Assembly (NCBI GenBank): GCA_016700075.1
Contig: CP065000.1
Span: forward strand, 2,232,001 to 2,296,000
Source: Acidobacteriota bacterium
Lineage (GTDB): Bacteria; Acidobacteriota; Blastocatellia; Pyrinomonadales; Pyrinomonadaceae
Direction of reading: 5' to 3'
DNA: 64,000 nt
Part shown: piece after piece, positions 1 to 8,752 of the stretch
Numbering within the stretch: the stretch's first letter is position 1
Layout: each line of letters opens with the position of its first letter
Made by a program: the position numbers and the translations under genes
Notes under the pieces: model-generated
Told to the model about the DNA's origin: nothing
Database searches by the model: none
Seen by the model: the letters and a program-made list of their open reading frames with translations, nothing else

Positions 1-207
1 GACGCGTCGATCGTCGGCGACACGGCGGTCATTGAATCCGAGGAATTCGGCACTTGCCGCATCACAATAAAGTTCGTTCGCCCCGGAACGGTCCGCGTGA
101 CGCAGGAAGGTTCGTCGCCCGATTGCGGCTTTGGGCACAACGTCACTGCGGACGGCACTTACCGCAAGATAAGCGCAAAGCGGCCAAAATTTGAAGAGCC
201 GCTATAA
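1..207 (+). CDS. C-terminal end of a hypothetical protein (partial at left edge)
   Basis: Reading frame 1 is open from the window edge to a TAA at 205-207, giving 68 residues of a C-terminus. It contains two cysteines (GTCRIT and PDCGFGHN) around a beta-rich stretch and ends with a basic tail. The pattern of a Cys, a strand, DCGFG and then a D-G-T-Y ending resembles the C-terminal domain of small secreted proteins often seen beside lysozyme-inhibitor-like domains, but that is an impression only. The stop lies 4 nt before the next gene's ATG, so the two are probably co-transcribed. The N-terminus and function cannot be judged. Confidence 0.6.
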   Translation, partial: DASIVGDTAVIESEEFGTCRITIKFVRPGTVRVTQEGSSPDCGFGHNVTADGTYRKISAKRPKFEEPL

Positions 208-211
208 TAAA

Positions 212-1447
212 ATGGAAATCATCGAAAAGCTCGGCGAAGAGGTCGAAAGACGTTGGAAGGCCGAGAATTACAATGAGGACAAGCTGCCCGAGATCGCTGC
301 GGACGCACTGCGAAAAGCCCATGCGCATGAGCACATCACGGCGTGGGAAGTCGCTGAATGGTCATTGAGGCAGACGGAGCTTCCGGTCCAACGCGACCTG
401 GCGGCCCGTTTCGGCGACCCGCCGATCACGCTGTATTCGGCGCCGCGTTTTCATATCGACGTTTACTTTTGGTTCGAGGGAACGACCGCTATTCACCAGC
501 ACGCTTTCTGCGGTGCCTTTCAGGTACTCCACGGTTCGAGCATCCACAGTTGGTACGAATTCAATTCTGACCGCCGGATTAATATGTTCTACGAGACCGG
601 CGAGATGAACCTGAAGGTCTGCCAGTTGCTCGAAATCGGGGACGTGCAGGAGATATGGCCCGGACGGCAATATATTCACTCGCTGTTCCATCTCGATCAG
701 CCTTCGGCGACGCTGATAATCCGAACCGACCGTTCGCCGCTCGAACAGCCGCAATTTTCCTATCACAAACCCGGCCTTGCGATCGACCCTTTCTTCGAAC
801 AGCCGACCGTCGTAAAGCAGGCTCAGGTGCTCGCCGCGTTCGTCCGTGCCGGCCGCGAAGATGCAGACACGCTCATTCGCGAATACCTGGCCGGAGCCGA
901 CCTGCAGACCACATTCAATCTTCTTGTCCACATTCGGGGGTATTTGAGGACCGACCAGATCGGCAGCTTTTTTCTGCCGCAGGACAAGTCCGCGCGTTTC
1001 AATGCGATGCTCGAAGCCGTCGAGGAACGTCACGGCGAAGATGCCGCGATGATACGGCGCGTCTTCGCGCATTACGACATCATCGATGAGATACTCATTC
1101 GCCGCGGCTACGTGACCCAGCCGGAACTGCGATTTTTCCTTGCGCTCTTGATGAACCTGGACAGCCGCGACGCGATCTTTGCCCTGATCCGGCAGCGTTT
1201 TCCCGATACGGACCCTGTCGAAAAGGTGCTTGATTGGATCTTCGACCTCGCTCAAACGCGCATTTTCGGCGTCGAAGGAGCGAACGCCATCGGGATCGCG
1301 GAATTTGGTGATGCAGAGATGACCGTGCTTGAGGAAATGCTGCGAGGCCGTCCCGACGACGAGATCGCCGCGGAAAATTCGGCAAACTCTGCCGCCGTTG
1401 AAAAGATCAGAGGTTCTGCGATATTCCGTCCGTTGATGACGCCCTGA
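212..1447 (+). CDS. Hypothetical protein with a cupin-like His motif
   Basis: A 411-residue soluble protein with no signal peptide or membrane segment. I place the start at the ATG at 212; a TTG at 191 in the same frame would overlap the preceding gene. Residues about 80-170 are beta-rich and include HQHAFCGAFQVL, HSWYEF and further spaced His and Glu residues, reminiscent of a metal-binding cupin barrel. The C-terminal half is mostly helical. I do not recognise a named family. It follows the partial upstream gene by 4 nt and is the last gene before the tRNA promoter. A metal-dependent enzyme or sensor is possible but unproven. Confidence 0.7.
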   Translation: MEIIEKLGEEVERRWKAENYNEDKLPEIAADALRKAHAHEHITAWEVAEWSLRQTELPVQRDLAARFGDPPITLYSAPRFHIDVYFWFEGTTAIHQHAFCGAFQVLHGSSIHSWYEFNSDRRINMFYETGEMNLKVCQLLEIGDVQEIWPGRQYIHSLFHLDQPSATLIIRTDRSPLEQPQFSYHKPGLAIDPFFEQPTVVKQAQVLAAFVRAGREDADTLIREYLAGADLQTTFNLLVHIRGYLRTDQIGSFFLPQDKSARFNAMLEAVEERHGEDAAMIRRVFAHYDIIDEILIRRGYVTQPELRFFLALLMNLDSRDAIFALIRQRFPDTDPVEKVLDWIFDLAQTRIFGVEGANAIGIAEFGDAEMTVLEEMLRGRPDDEIAAENSANSAAVEKIRGSAIFRPLMTP

Positions 1448-1453
1448 CGGCGT

Positions 1454-1482
1454 TTGCGGTAACGGTTTCGTTACAATAGAAT
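1454..1482 (+). promoter_or_regulatory. Sigma-70-type promoter of the tRNA gene
   Basis: TTGCGG (1454-1459) and TAGAAT (1477-1482) are separated by exactly 17 nt, which puts the expected start point just ahead of the tRNA 5' end at 1493. The spacer contains the 6-bp inverted repeat GTAACG-GTTT-CGTTAC (1459-1474). The assignment is by consensus only. Confidence 0.55.
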
Positions 1483-1492
1483 CTTTCTGTAT

Positions 1493-1809
<317 letters not shown>

Positions 1810-1830
1810 TACCCAATAGGATCAAAAAAA

Positions 1831-1857
1831 GAAAAGGCTCCGAAATGGAGCCTTTTC
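1831..1857. terminator. Bidirectional rho-independent terminator
   Basis: A perfect 11-bp stem, GAAAAGGCTCC / GGAGCCTTTTC, has a 5-nt loop and is preceded by seven A residues that become a U tract on the minus strand. It ends the minus-strand Cys-rich gene and can also stop transcription leaving the tRNA. Confidence 0.8.
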
Positions 1858-1878
1858 TCGTCTGAACCGAGGTGCTGC

Positions 1879-2298
1879 TTAAACAGCGGTTTCGGCTTTC
1901 TTTTTGCCTGCGCAGCATGCACAGCTGCAGCCGCAGCATTCGTTGGCGCCTTTTTCAGCATGAACGGCATCAGCAGCCATTTTGTGGCCTTCTCCGTTCA
2001 TCATCGGGCAGGATTTGCCATCTGCCTTCGTGCCCTCTGCAGTTGTCTTTTCGGCGTGGCCTGCGCAGCAGTCGCCGCAGCAGTCACAGCCGCAGCACGA
2101 GGCTTTCTCGCCGGCAGCGGTCTTCTCGCCGGTTGCGGCCTTGCCCATCTTCATCGGGCAGGATTCGCCGTCTTTCATCTTGTCACAGCAAGATGCCTTT
2201 TTGTCCGATGTCGTGGTGTTCGAGGTGTATGCGTAAACAGCGAAAGCAAGTCCAAAGACCATGATCGCCGCCATAAAGATTGCTAATTTCTTTTTCAT
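1879..2298 (-). CDS. Secreted or membrane-anchored Cys-rich, probably metal-binding protein
   Basis: A 139-residue protein starting at MKKKLAIFM, chosen because TGGAG lies 8 nt upstream of that ATG. Residues 5-25 form a signal peptide or anchor. The rest is low-complexity Ala/Lys/Glu-rich sequence with many cysteines: one CCDKM, a dense CCGCDCCGDCC block, two SCPM motifs (SCPMKMG, SCPMMNG) and a near-C-terminal CCGCSCACC block. Such spacing suits binding of Cu, Zn or similar soft metals outside the cytoplasm. This is inference from composition; I recognise no named family. It is followed by a strong terminator, and the next minus-strand gene upstream is also a secreted Cys-containing protein, so the pair may act together. 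Confidence 0.7.
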   Translation of the reverse strand: MKKKLAIFMAAIMVFGLAFAVYAYTSNTTTSDKKASCCDKMKDGESCPMKMGKAATGEKTAAGEKASCCGCDCCGDCCAGHAEKTTAEGTKADGKSCPMMNGEGHKMAADAVHAEKGANECCGCSCACCAGKKKAETAV

Positions 2299-2390
2299 TT
2301 TCTTACTCCAAAAATGTCTGATCCAATGGTTGGCAGAACACACGTTCTGCGGTTCACTCAGCATGAAAGCGTTTCATGCCGAACCGATTT

Positions 2391-2819
2391 CTAGATCAGG
2401 TGTACACAATGGAGCAGCCGTTCACCTCGCCGGTCGAGTGGCGGCGGACGATAGACGGGAATAGAGGTTTGATCATTGCGAGACGCCGCAACGAGTGGAA
2501 TATTCGGCAGTTCGGCCGCAAGTGCTGCTGCGACAACTTTTTGAAGCTCGACCTTTTTCTCGGTCGGTGCCGCTACGAGTGCGGTCGGCACTGCGCAGCA
2601 TACCGAAACCTCACTGTTGGTCGCTGAATCGTCCTTGTTTTCGGCCTGTTCGGCCAGCTTGATAGCCTTGCAATGATCGGAAAGCCCTGCAAATTCATCT
2701 TCGGCAGATGCCCTTTCAAGCGCGCAGTGCGTAAAGCACAACGCCCCGCCGAGATTCAGGCAGAGAAAAGCCACAACGAAGATCGCGATGTATCGGCTTG
2801 TCTCTTTCATTACGAACAT
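2391..2819 (-). CDS. Hypothetical secreted protein with paired cysteines
   Basis: A 142-residue protein whose ATG at 2819 has AGGA 6 nt upstream. Residues 8-30 form a hydrophobic signal segment. Cysteines occur at its end (LCFTHC), at DHC and at VCC. The C-terminal part is proline-rich (VYRPPPLDRRGE). No known domain is recognisable. It lies about 90 nt upstream of the Cys-rich gene on the same strand and may share its transcript and its role in metal or redox handling outside the cytoplasm, but there is no direct evidence for a function. Confidence 0.6.
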   Translation of the reverse strand: MFVMKETSRYIAIFVVAFLCLNLGGALCFTHCALERASAEDEFAGLSDHCKAIKLAEQAENKDDSATNSEVSVCCAVPTALVAAPTEKKVELQKVVAAALAAELPNIPLVAASRNDQTSIPVYRPPPLDRRGERLLHCVHLI

Positions 2820-2941
2820 TACAATCCTAACAATATACCAAAAACGGTCAATTTTTCAATACAAACTGCATCAAAAGCCAAATGAACGGCTTTCGATAAG
2901 ATCATACTTGGGCTGCCGAAAACTAGCTGTGACGCAGGTCA

Positions 2942-4042
2942 CTAGACATTGAACCTAAAATCCACAACGTCGCCTTCCTGCATGATGTACTCTTTGCCTT
3001 CCAGGCGGGCGAGTCCTTTGTCGGCGGCGGCCTTTCGCGAGCCGCAGGCCACGAGGTCCTCGAACGAAACTATCTCCGCACGAATGAAGCCGCGTTCGAT
3101 GTCCGTATGTATCTCGCCTGCGGCCTGCGGGGCTTTCGTGCCGATAGGAATGGTCCATGCACGCACTTCTTTTTCGCCGGCTGTCAGGAAAGACATCAGC
3201 CCGAGCATGTGATACGCGGCCTTGATCAATGCGTCAACGCCCGACCCCGTGAGGCCGAGGTCCTTCAGATAATCGGCTCGGTCCGCGGGATCGAGCGCGA
3301 CCAGCTCAGCTTCAAGTTTTGCGCATATAACGACGACATCGCTGTTCTCATTGGCCGCAAACTCTTTGACGCGAGCCACGTGCGGATTCGAGTCAGGATC
3401 GGCAAGCGACACCTCGTCAACGTTCGCTGCATAGATGGTCGGTTTGGTCGTTAGAAAGAACCATTTTTTGATGATCTCGCGTTCGTCGTCATCCAAATTG
3501 GCGGCGCGTGCGGGGCGGCCTTCTTCCAGGATCGGCTGTATCTTGTCGAGAATCTCAAGCTCGCGTTTCGCGTCCTTGTCTCCGGTCTTTGCGGCACGCA
3601 TGGCCTTGTCGCGGCGTTTTTCAGCGGAAGCAAGGTCGGCAAGTGCCAGCTCGATCTGAATGGTCTCGATATCGCGTATCGGATCGACAGAACCCTCGAC
3701 GTGGACGATGTTCTCGTCCTCAAAACACCGTACGACCTGCACGACAGCGTGGGTTTCGCGGATGTTTGCGAGAAACTGGTTGCCGAGGCCTTCGCCTTTT
3801 GACGCACCGCGGACGAGACCCGCGATGTCCAGAAATTCCACGGTCGCGGGCACGACCTTTTGCGCTCCGACGAGCTTTTCCAATACGCCGAGCCGTTCGT
3901 CCGGCACCGCGACGACACCGACATTCGGTTCAATGGTCGCGAAAGGATAATTTGCCGCCAATGCGGCCTCTTGTGCGGTTAGTGCGTTAAAAAGTGTCGA
4001 TTTGCCGACGTTCGGCAATCCGACGATACCTGCCTGAAGCAT
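2942..4042 (-). CDS. ychF: Redox-regulated ATPase YchF (Obg family)
   Basis: At 366 residues this matches the normal YchF length. The P-loop GLPNVGKSTLFN is at residues 8-19, followed by switch I (NYPFATIEPNVGV), the G3 motif DIAGLVRGAS and the family's NxxE-type nucleotide-recognition region (YAANVDE). The last about 85 residues form the TGS domain (IHTDIERGFIRAE, ending in GDVVDFRFNV). YchF is a universally conserved P-loop protein that prefers ATP to GTP, binds the 50S ribosome and is linked to stress responses and translation. It stands alone between the secreted pair and a repeat-filled intergenic region. Confidence 0.97.
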   Translation of the reverse strand: MLQAGIVGLPNVGKSTLFNALTAQEAALAANYPFATIEPNVGVVAVPDERLGVLEKLVGAQKVVPATVEFLDIAGLVRGASKGEGLGNQFLANIRETHAVVQVVRCFEDENIVHVEGSVDPIRDIETIQIELALADLASAEKRRDKAMRAAKTGDKDAKRELEILDKIQPILEEGRPARAANLDDDEREIIKKWFFLTTKPTIYAANVDEVSLADPDSNPHVARVKEFAANENSDVVVICAKLEAELVALDPADRADYLKDLGLTGSGVDALIKAAYHMLGLMSFLTAGEKEVRAWTIPIGTKAPQAAGEIHTDIERGFIRAEIVSFEDLVACGSRKAAADKGLARLEGKEYIMQEGDVVDFRFNV

Positions 4043-4151
4043 AATTCTCTTGTCGCCGCAGCTTGCGCCGGGCGAAACGTTAGATTCTACCGATTAGTTC
4101 GTGACGACAAAAGCCGGGAATGTAAGGAAAGGGGAGAGGGGAGAGACAAAT

Positions 4152-4430
4152 TTGCAGAAGCCCGCGCGTCAGCAAGGGCGATATCCGGAGTACAGAGCGA
4201 CCGAAGCCCGCGCGTCAGTTAGGCCTCAACGCGATACTCGTCCAATCTCGGAAACGGAGACAGCGCCGGAACAAAGTTGCAGAAGCCCGCGCGTCAGCAA
4301 GGGCGATATCCGGAGTACAGAGCGTCCGAAGCCCGCGCGTCAGTTAGGCCTCAATGCGATACTCGTCCAATCTCGGAAACGGAGACAGCGCCGGAACAAA
4401 GTTGCAGAAGCCCGCGCGTCAGCAAGGGCG
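4152..4430. repeat. 125-bp tandem direct repeat, 2.2 copies
   Basis: Copies begin at 4152, 4277 and 4402 with an exact period of 125 bp. The first two are full length and differ at only about two positions; the third is cut after about 29 bp. Each unit holds the shorter motif GAAGCCCGCGCGTCAG twice. An inverted, one-mismatch copy of the unit start lies at 4530-4559. The array, with the flanking 4043-4151 and 4560-4655 in which I see nothing else, fills the 613-bp gap between ychF and the next gene. No real gene is supported here. Confidence 0.9.
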
Positions 4431-4492
4431 AAACTCGCAGCATAGATCATCCGGAGGCCGTCATTGCCACGGTTCGCCGGTCCGCGTTTAAT

Positions 4493-4519
4493 CGCCCCGC
4501 TACGGCAGGTGGTTCTGAC
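4493..4519 (-). repeat. REP-like element copy A
   Basis: On the minus strand this reads GTCAGAACCACCTGCCGTAG followed by CGGGGCG. It matches the copies at 15697-15722 and 37092-37118. The shared pattern is GTCAGAACC, a short GC stem, GTA(A)GC and the complementary stem. Confidence 0.65.
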
Positions 4520-4529
4520 GGTTCGCTAT

Positions 4530-4559
4530 CGCCCTTGCTCACGCGCGGGCTTCTGCAAC
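4530..4559 (-). repeat. Inverted copy of the 125-bp repeat start
   Basis: This is the reverse complement, with one mismatch, of the first 29 bp of each tandem unit (TTGCAGAAGCCCGCGCGTCA and so on). It could form a long hairpin with the third direct copy at 4402-4430. Confidence 0.75.
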
Positions 4560-4655
4560 TTCGTCTCTCCCCTCTCTCCTAAAATTAAAATACCGATAAA
4601 TTGTGCTTTCAATACGATTTGAAGTAATTTATCTACTGCTGCTCTTTTATTGCTG

Positions 4656-6629
4656 ATGATCTTATCTGCGCTTTTTATTGCCATCATTGCGATCGGCGGG
4701 CTGGCGTTAAGCTACCTTATCGAGGACGACGAGCCTCTGATGTGGCGGATCGCTGTCGGCATCATTGTCGGGTCCGGTCTGTTCGGGCTGGCGATGTTCC
4801 TGATAGCGTCCGTCGCGGGCCTCTCATCGATCACTATCGTTGCGGCGATGGTCGTGTCGATGCTGCCGGCGCTTATTTTCAGACAAGAGGAATATAAGAA
4901 TAAGCTCAAACACGACTGGAACAAGGCCAAGGGAAAAATGCAGGGCTTTGGCCTTTCGCGTTTTCTCGCTTTTACCTATTACGCGGGCTTTTTTCTCCTG
5001 TTCTGGGCTTATTTCGGCCACTCGGTATATCAGACTGCGGAAGGCCTTTTTACAGGCGGTTCGCAGAATCTCGGCGATATGCCGTTCCACCTTGGGGCGA
5101 TATTCAGCTTTACCGAGGGCAATAATTTCCCGCCCGAAAATCCGTCGTGGGCAGGAGCAAAATTCACATATCCGTTCATCGCGGACCTCGTATCGGCGGC
5201 CGCGGTAAAGCTCGGGTTCTCAATTTCGGCCGCGATCAACGCTCTCAATATCGCGTGGGCGTTCTCGCTGCTTGTCGTTCTGGAGCGTTTCGTTTTCCGC
5301 CTGACCGACAGCCGTGTCGCCGCACGCATCGCACCCGCACTGCTCATTTTCAGCGGCGGGCTTGGATTTTTGTGGTTCCTGCAGGACGTCAGCGAATCGG
5401 GCAAAGGGCTGACAGACATTCTGTGGCAGCTGCCGAGGGACTACACCATCGGCGACAAGTTCCGTTGGGGCAATTCGATGGTCGTGCTTTTCATCACGCA
5501 GCGCAGCCTGCTGCTCGGGATGCCGCTTACGATCATCGTGCTGCAGCAGCTATGGAAATATTTCACCGCTTCCCCTGAAGAAAATCCTCAGGAATCCAAG
5601 CTGCTCGCCCCCGCGTTGATGCCTGCGTTCATCGTTGGGCTCGTAGCGGGTTTGCTGCCGCTGATCCATCTGCACAGCTTGGTCGTGCTGTTCATCGTTA
5701 CGGGTTTTCTATTCTTCATGCGTCTGGATCAATGGCGGACGTGGATCGCGTTCGGTGTCGGCGTCAGCGTTGTCGCGGTACCGATCCTGATCTGGTCGCT
5801 GACGGGCAGCGCGACCGACAGTACGAAATTCTTCGGCTGGCATTTCGGCTGGGATAAACGAAACGACGATGTTGTTTCGTTCTGGCTGAAAAATACAGGA
5901 CTCACAATACCGCTTATCCTCGCGGCGATCGGATACGTTATCTTCAGGCTTACACGCAAGCCCGATGAGGACGCAAAGAAGAACACCGTCGATGAGCGTC
6001 CGCGTCTGAGGCAGCTGCTGCTCTTCTACATTCCGTTTGCCGTACTGTTCATCATTTCAAACGTCTTCAAGCTGGCCCCGTGGGAATGGGACAACATAAA
6101 GATCCTAATTTACTGGCTGGTCGGCTCGCTGCCGCTGATGGCGTATCTGTTGTCGGAGATATGGAAATACGGTGTTCCCGGCAAGACCGTGGCGACGGTC
6201 ATTCTCGCAGGGCTGTGCTCAGCAGGAGCTCTGGACGTATGGCGAACGGCATCGGGCCAGGTGAAGATCCGCGTCTTTGAAACGGACGGCGTTCGCATCG
6301 CCGATCAAATTAAAGCAAAGACCGAGCCGAGAGCTCTTTTCCTTAACGCCCCGACGTACAATTCAGCCGTCGCTCTCTCCGGCAGGCGTTCGCTGATGCG
6401 TTACAGCGGCCATTTGAGTTCGCACGGCATCAATCATTTCGAGCGAGAGAATGAGGTTCGCCAGATCTATCAGGGCGGCGGAACTGCTGACATTCTGCTG
6501 CGCAAACACAATATCGAATACGTGATGGTCGGCCCCGAAGAACGGGAGCTGAGGCCGAACGAGGAGTTCTTCAAGAAATTTCCCGTCATTGCCGAGAGCG
6601 GCCAATATCGGGTCTATAAAGTAAATTAA
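4656..6629 (+). CDS. Large multi-pass membrane protein, GT-C glycosyltransferase-like (TIGR03662/DUF2298-like)
   Basis: A 657-residue integral membrane protein with many predicted helices. I start it at ATG 4656 rather than the TTG two codons earlier; no clear ribosome site is visible for either. The first large loop has GDMPFHLGAIFSF and NFPPENPSW, placing an Asp where GT-C enzymes have a catalytic acidic residue. The C-terminal soluble part ends in YVMVGPEERE and GQYRVYKV, recalling the YYYxGxxER-type ending of TIGR03662 proteins. Such proteins are thought to use lipid-linked sugars, but their substrate is unknown. It lies 9 nt upstream of a TIGR03663-like protein, and these two families are known to co-occur, so they probably form one transcription unit. 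Confidence 0.7.
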   Translation: MILSALFIAIIAIGGLALSYLIEDDEPLMWRIAVGIIVGSGLFGLAMFLIASVAGLSSITIVAAMVVSMLPALIFRQEEYKNKLKHDWNKAKGKMQGFGLSRFLAFTYYAGFFLLFWAYFGHSVYQTAEGLFTGGSQNLGDMPFHLGAIFSFTEGNNFPPENPSWAGAKFTYPFIADLVSAAAVKLGFSISAAINALNIAWAFSLLVVLERFVFRLTDSRVAARIAPALLIFSGGLGFLWFLQDVSESGKGLTDILWQLPRDYTIGDKFRWGNSMVVLFITQRSLLLGMPLTIIVLQQLWKYFTASPEENPQESKLLAPALMPAFIVGLVAGLLPLIHLHSLVVLFIVTGFLFFMRLDQWRTWIAFGVGVSVVAVPILIWSLTGSATDSTKFFGWHFGWDKRNDDVVSFWLKNTGLTIPLILAAIGYVIFRLTRKPDEDAKKNTVDERPRLRQLLLFYIPFAVLFIISNVFKLAPWEWDNIKILIYWLVGSLPLMAYLLSEIWKYGVPGKTVATVILAGLCSAGALDVWRTASGQVKIRVFETDGVRIADQIKAKTEPRALFLNAPTYNSAVALSGRRSLMRYSGHLSSHGINHFERENEVRQIYQGGGTADILLRKHNIEYVMVGPEERELRPNEEFFKKFPVIAESGQYRVYKVN

Positions 6630-6638
6630 GAGTTACTG

Positions 6639-8738
6639 ATGGCAAAAAAGAAGAAGACACAGAAGGCGCAGCCGCAACAGCAACAAAAGGCGACAGCGGT
6701 TGAGAAGAGTTCGGGCGGTGCGGCACTGGCACTGCCCTCGTTCAAGATAGACGACAAAACGTGGATGATCTCGGCGGTCGTCATTACGGCCATTTCGGCG
6801 TTGCTGCGTTTCGTGATGCTGGCCATCAAGCCGCTGCATCACGACGAGGGCGTCAACGGATTTTTCCTTACCAATCTTGTCCGCGACGGAGCATATCGCT
6901 ACGATCCGTCAAATTATCACGGGCCGACGCTCTATTATCTCTCGCTTCCGTTCGTCAAACTCTTTGGGCTTGAAACGGTGCCCATCCGTGTCAGCGTCGC
7001 GATATTCGGCGTGTTGTGCGTAGTTCTGGTGTTTTATTTGCGGCGGTATCTGGGCGACCTCGGTACACTTTTCGCGGCGCTTTTCATGGCACTTTCGCCG
7101 GGGCTTGTTTACATCTCGCGATACTTCATTCACGAGATATTTTTCATCTTTCTCGCGATGGGCATCGCTGTCGCGATAGTGCTTTACATCGAGGGCAAAA
7201 AGGCGGGTCCCGGAGCCGTCGCGTGGATGGCGTTGATTTTGTTCACGTGTTTCGTGCCGTCGGCGATGGCAGTCTCGTCTTACATCGACAAAGACAACAC
7301 CGGATTGCTTTGGGCGGTTCGCATCGGCCTTCTGGTCGTCAACGCTCTGCTTTCCTATTTCATCGTCCGATCGCTGCTGAACTGGGACGAAGGCAGGCCG
7401 ATGTATCTCATCTTGGCATCGGCGTGTGTATCGCTGATGTTCGCGACGAAAGAGACGGCGTTCATCACGCTCGGCACGATGGCCATCGCCTGCGTCAGCG
7501 TATACATTTGGCGGCTCATTCGTTTCAGCAAGGCGTTTGAAACCAACATAACCACAATTATTATCGTCGGCTGCGCGATATTGGCTGCGGGCGGCGTTTA
7601 CTACTCGTCCTACATTTCTGACGCTCTGAAATGGATGGGTGATGTTTTCATGCCGGCGGATGTCAGCAAGCAGGACAACTTCTCTTATTTCACCATCCTG
7701 TTCCTGATCTTTGCGTCGATAGCGGCGTGGGCAATGTTCCTGAATGAAAGCCGCAAAACGAATCACACCGAACTGACAGAGCCGGCGGACATGACGCTCG
7801 GCGGTTTTCGAAGTGCCCTCGGCAGCGGTACCACCATGTATCTGGCGTTGATCGCCGCGGCGGTGTTGTTCGCGTATATTTGGATTTTGTTCTTCTCGTC
7901 GTTCTTTACGTTCGCTGACGGCATCAAGAAATCGTTCGAGGCATACGCCATCTGGACGAAGACCGGCAACCGCGACCATACGATGAACGGGCCGTTCGCA
8001 TATCTGAAGTGGGGAATGCGCATAGAGGCGCCGATATTGCTATTTTCAGCGATCGGGGCATTTGTCGCCCTTCTCAAAGGCAAGCATCGATTCGCCATGT
8101 TTGCGGCATTTTGGGCTTGGGGCCTGTTCGTCGCTTACACCATCATTCCGTATAAAACGCCGTGGCTCGCGATCAGTTTTCTGATGCCGATGTGTCTCGT
8201 CGCAGGCTACGCCATCGGCGAAATGCTGGATGCAAAGACACAGATACTGCGGCTGGCTGCCGTTGTTCTCGCCATCGCGGGAACCTCGCTGCTGACCTAT
8301 CAGACGTATCAGCTCAATTTCCAATTCTATGACGACGACCGCATGCCGTACGTATATGCGCACACCAAACGCGGTTTCCTCGACATGGTTGACAACATCG
8401 AGAAATTTGCCGACAAGAGCGGCAAAGGCAAAGAGGCCGTCGTTGAGATAGTCTCGCCCGACTACTGGCCGCTGACCTGGTATATGCTCGAATATAAGGC
8501 GAATTTCCACGGCAGGCCGGTCGATGCCAACACCGCGGAAATGATAGTCGCCAAGAAGGACGCGCAGGACGCTCTGCTGCTCCAAAAATACGCCAATCAT
8601 TACAAATGGCTCGACGTCTATCCGCTGCGGCCGGGCGTCAATCTTGTCCTGCTGGTCAGGAACGACATCGCACCGGCCGAGGCAAAGGACATTTCGAAAC
8701 TTCCGGAATACAAGACAATTCCGGGCTATACGCAGTAG
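6639..8738 (+). CDS. TIGR03663/Agl23-like membrane protein, GT-C type
   Basis: This 699-residue protein opens with a Lys/Gln-rich cytoplasmic tail (about 40 residues) followed by a helix and a loop with HHDEGVNGFF and YHGPTLYYLS, the signature of TIGR03663. About a dozen further membrane helices follow, and a soluble C-terminal domain starts near residue 560. The Asp-Glu pair in HHDEG is placed like the catalytic loop of GT-C glycosyltransferases. The family includes the archaeal flippase-associated protein Agl23, so a role in surface glycan assembly at the membrane is plausible, with unknown substrate. It is tightly spaced with the preceding membrane protein (9 nt) and the following M20 hydrolase (14 nt). 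Confidence 0.75.
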   Translation: MAKKKKTQKAQPQQQQKATAVEKSSGGAALALPSFKIDDKTWMISAVVITAISALLRFVMLAIKPLHHDEGVNGFFLTNLVRDGAYRYDPSNYHGPTLYYLSLPFVKLFGLETVPIRVSVAIFGVLCVVLVFYLRRYLGDLGTLFAALFMALSPGLVYISRYFIHEIFFIFLAMGIAVAIVLYIEGKKAGPGAVAWMALILFTCFVPSAMAVSSYIDKDNTGLLWAVRIGLLVVNALLSYFIVRSLLNWDEGRPMYLILASACVSLMFATKETAFITLGTMAIACVSVYIWRLIRFSKAFETNITTIIIVGCAILAAGGVYYSSYISDALKWMGDVFMPADVSKQDNFSYFTILFLIFASIAAWAMFLNESRKTNHTELTEPADMTLGGFRSALGSGTTMYLALIAAAVLFAYIWILFFSSFFTFADGIKKSFEAYAIWTKTGNRDHTMNGPFAYLKWGMRIEAPILLFSAIGAFVALLKGKHRFAMFAAFWAWGLFVAYTIIPYKTPWLAISFLMPMCLVAGYAIGEMLDAKTQILRLAAVVLAIAGTSLLTYQTYQLNFQFYDDDRMPYVYAHTKRGFLDMVDNIEKFADKSGKGKEAVVEIVSPDYWPLTWYMLEYKANFHGRPVDANTAEMIVAKKDAQDALLLQKYANHYKWLDVYPLRPGVNLVLLVRNDIAPAEAKDISKLPEYKTIPGYTQ

Positions 8739-8752
8739 AGGAAACTGGAACT

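Noticed and set aside
4101..4582. Open frames through the 125-bp repeat array
   Set aside because: They simply translate the repeats, with no ribosome site, and the composition is unlike the real genes.
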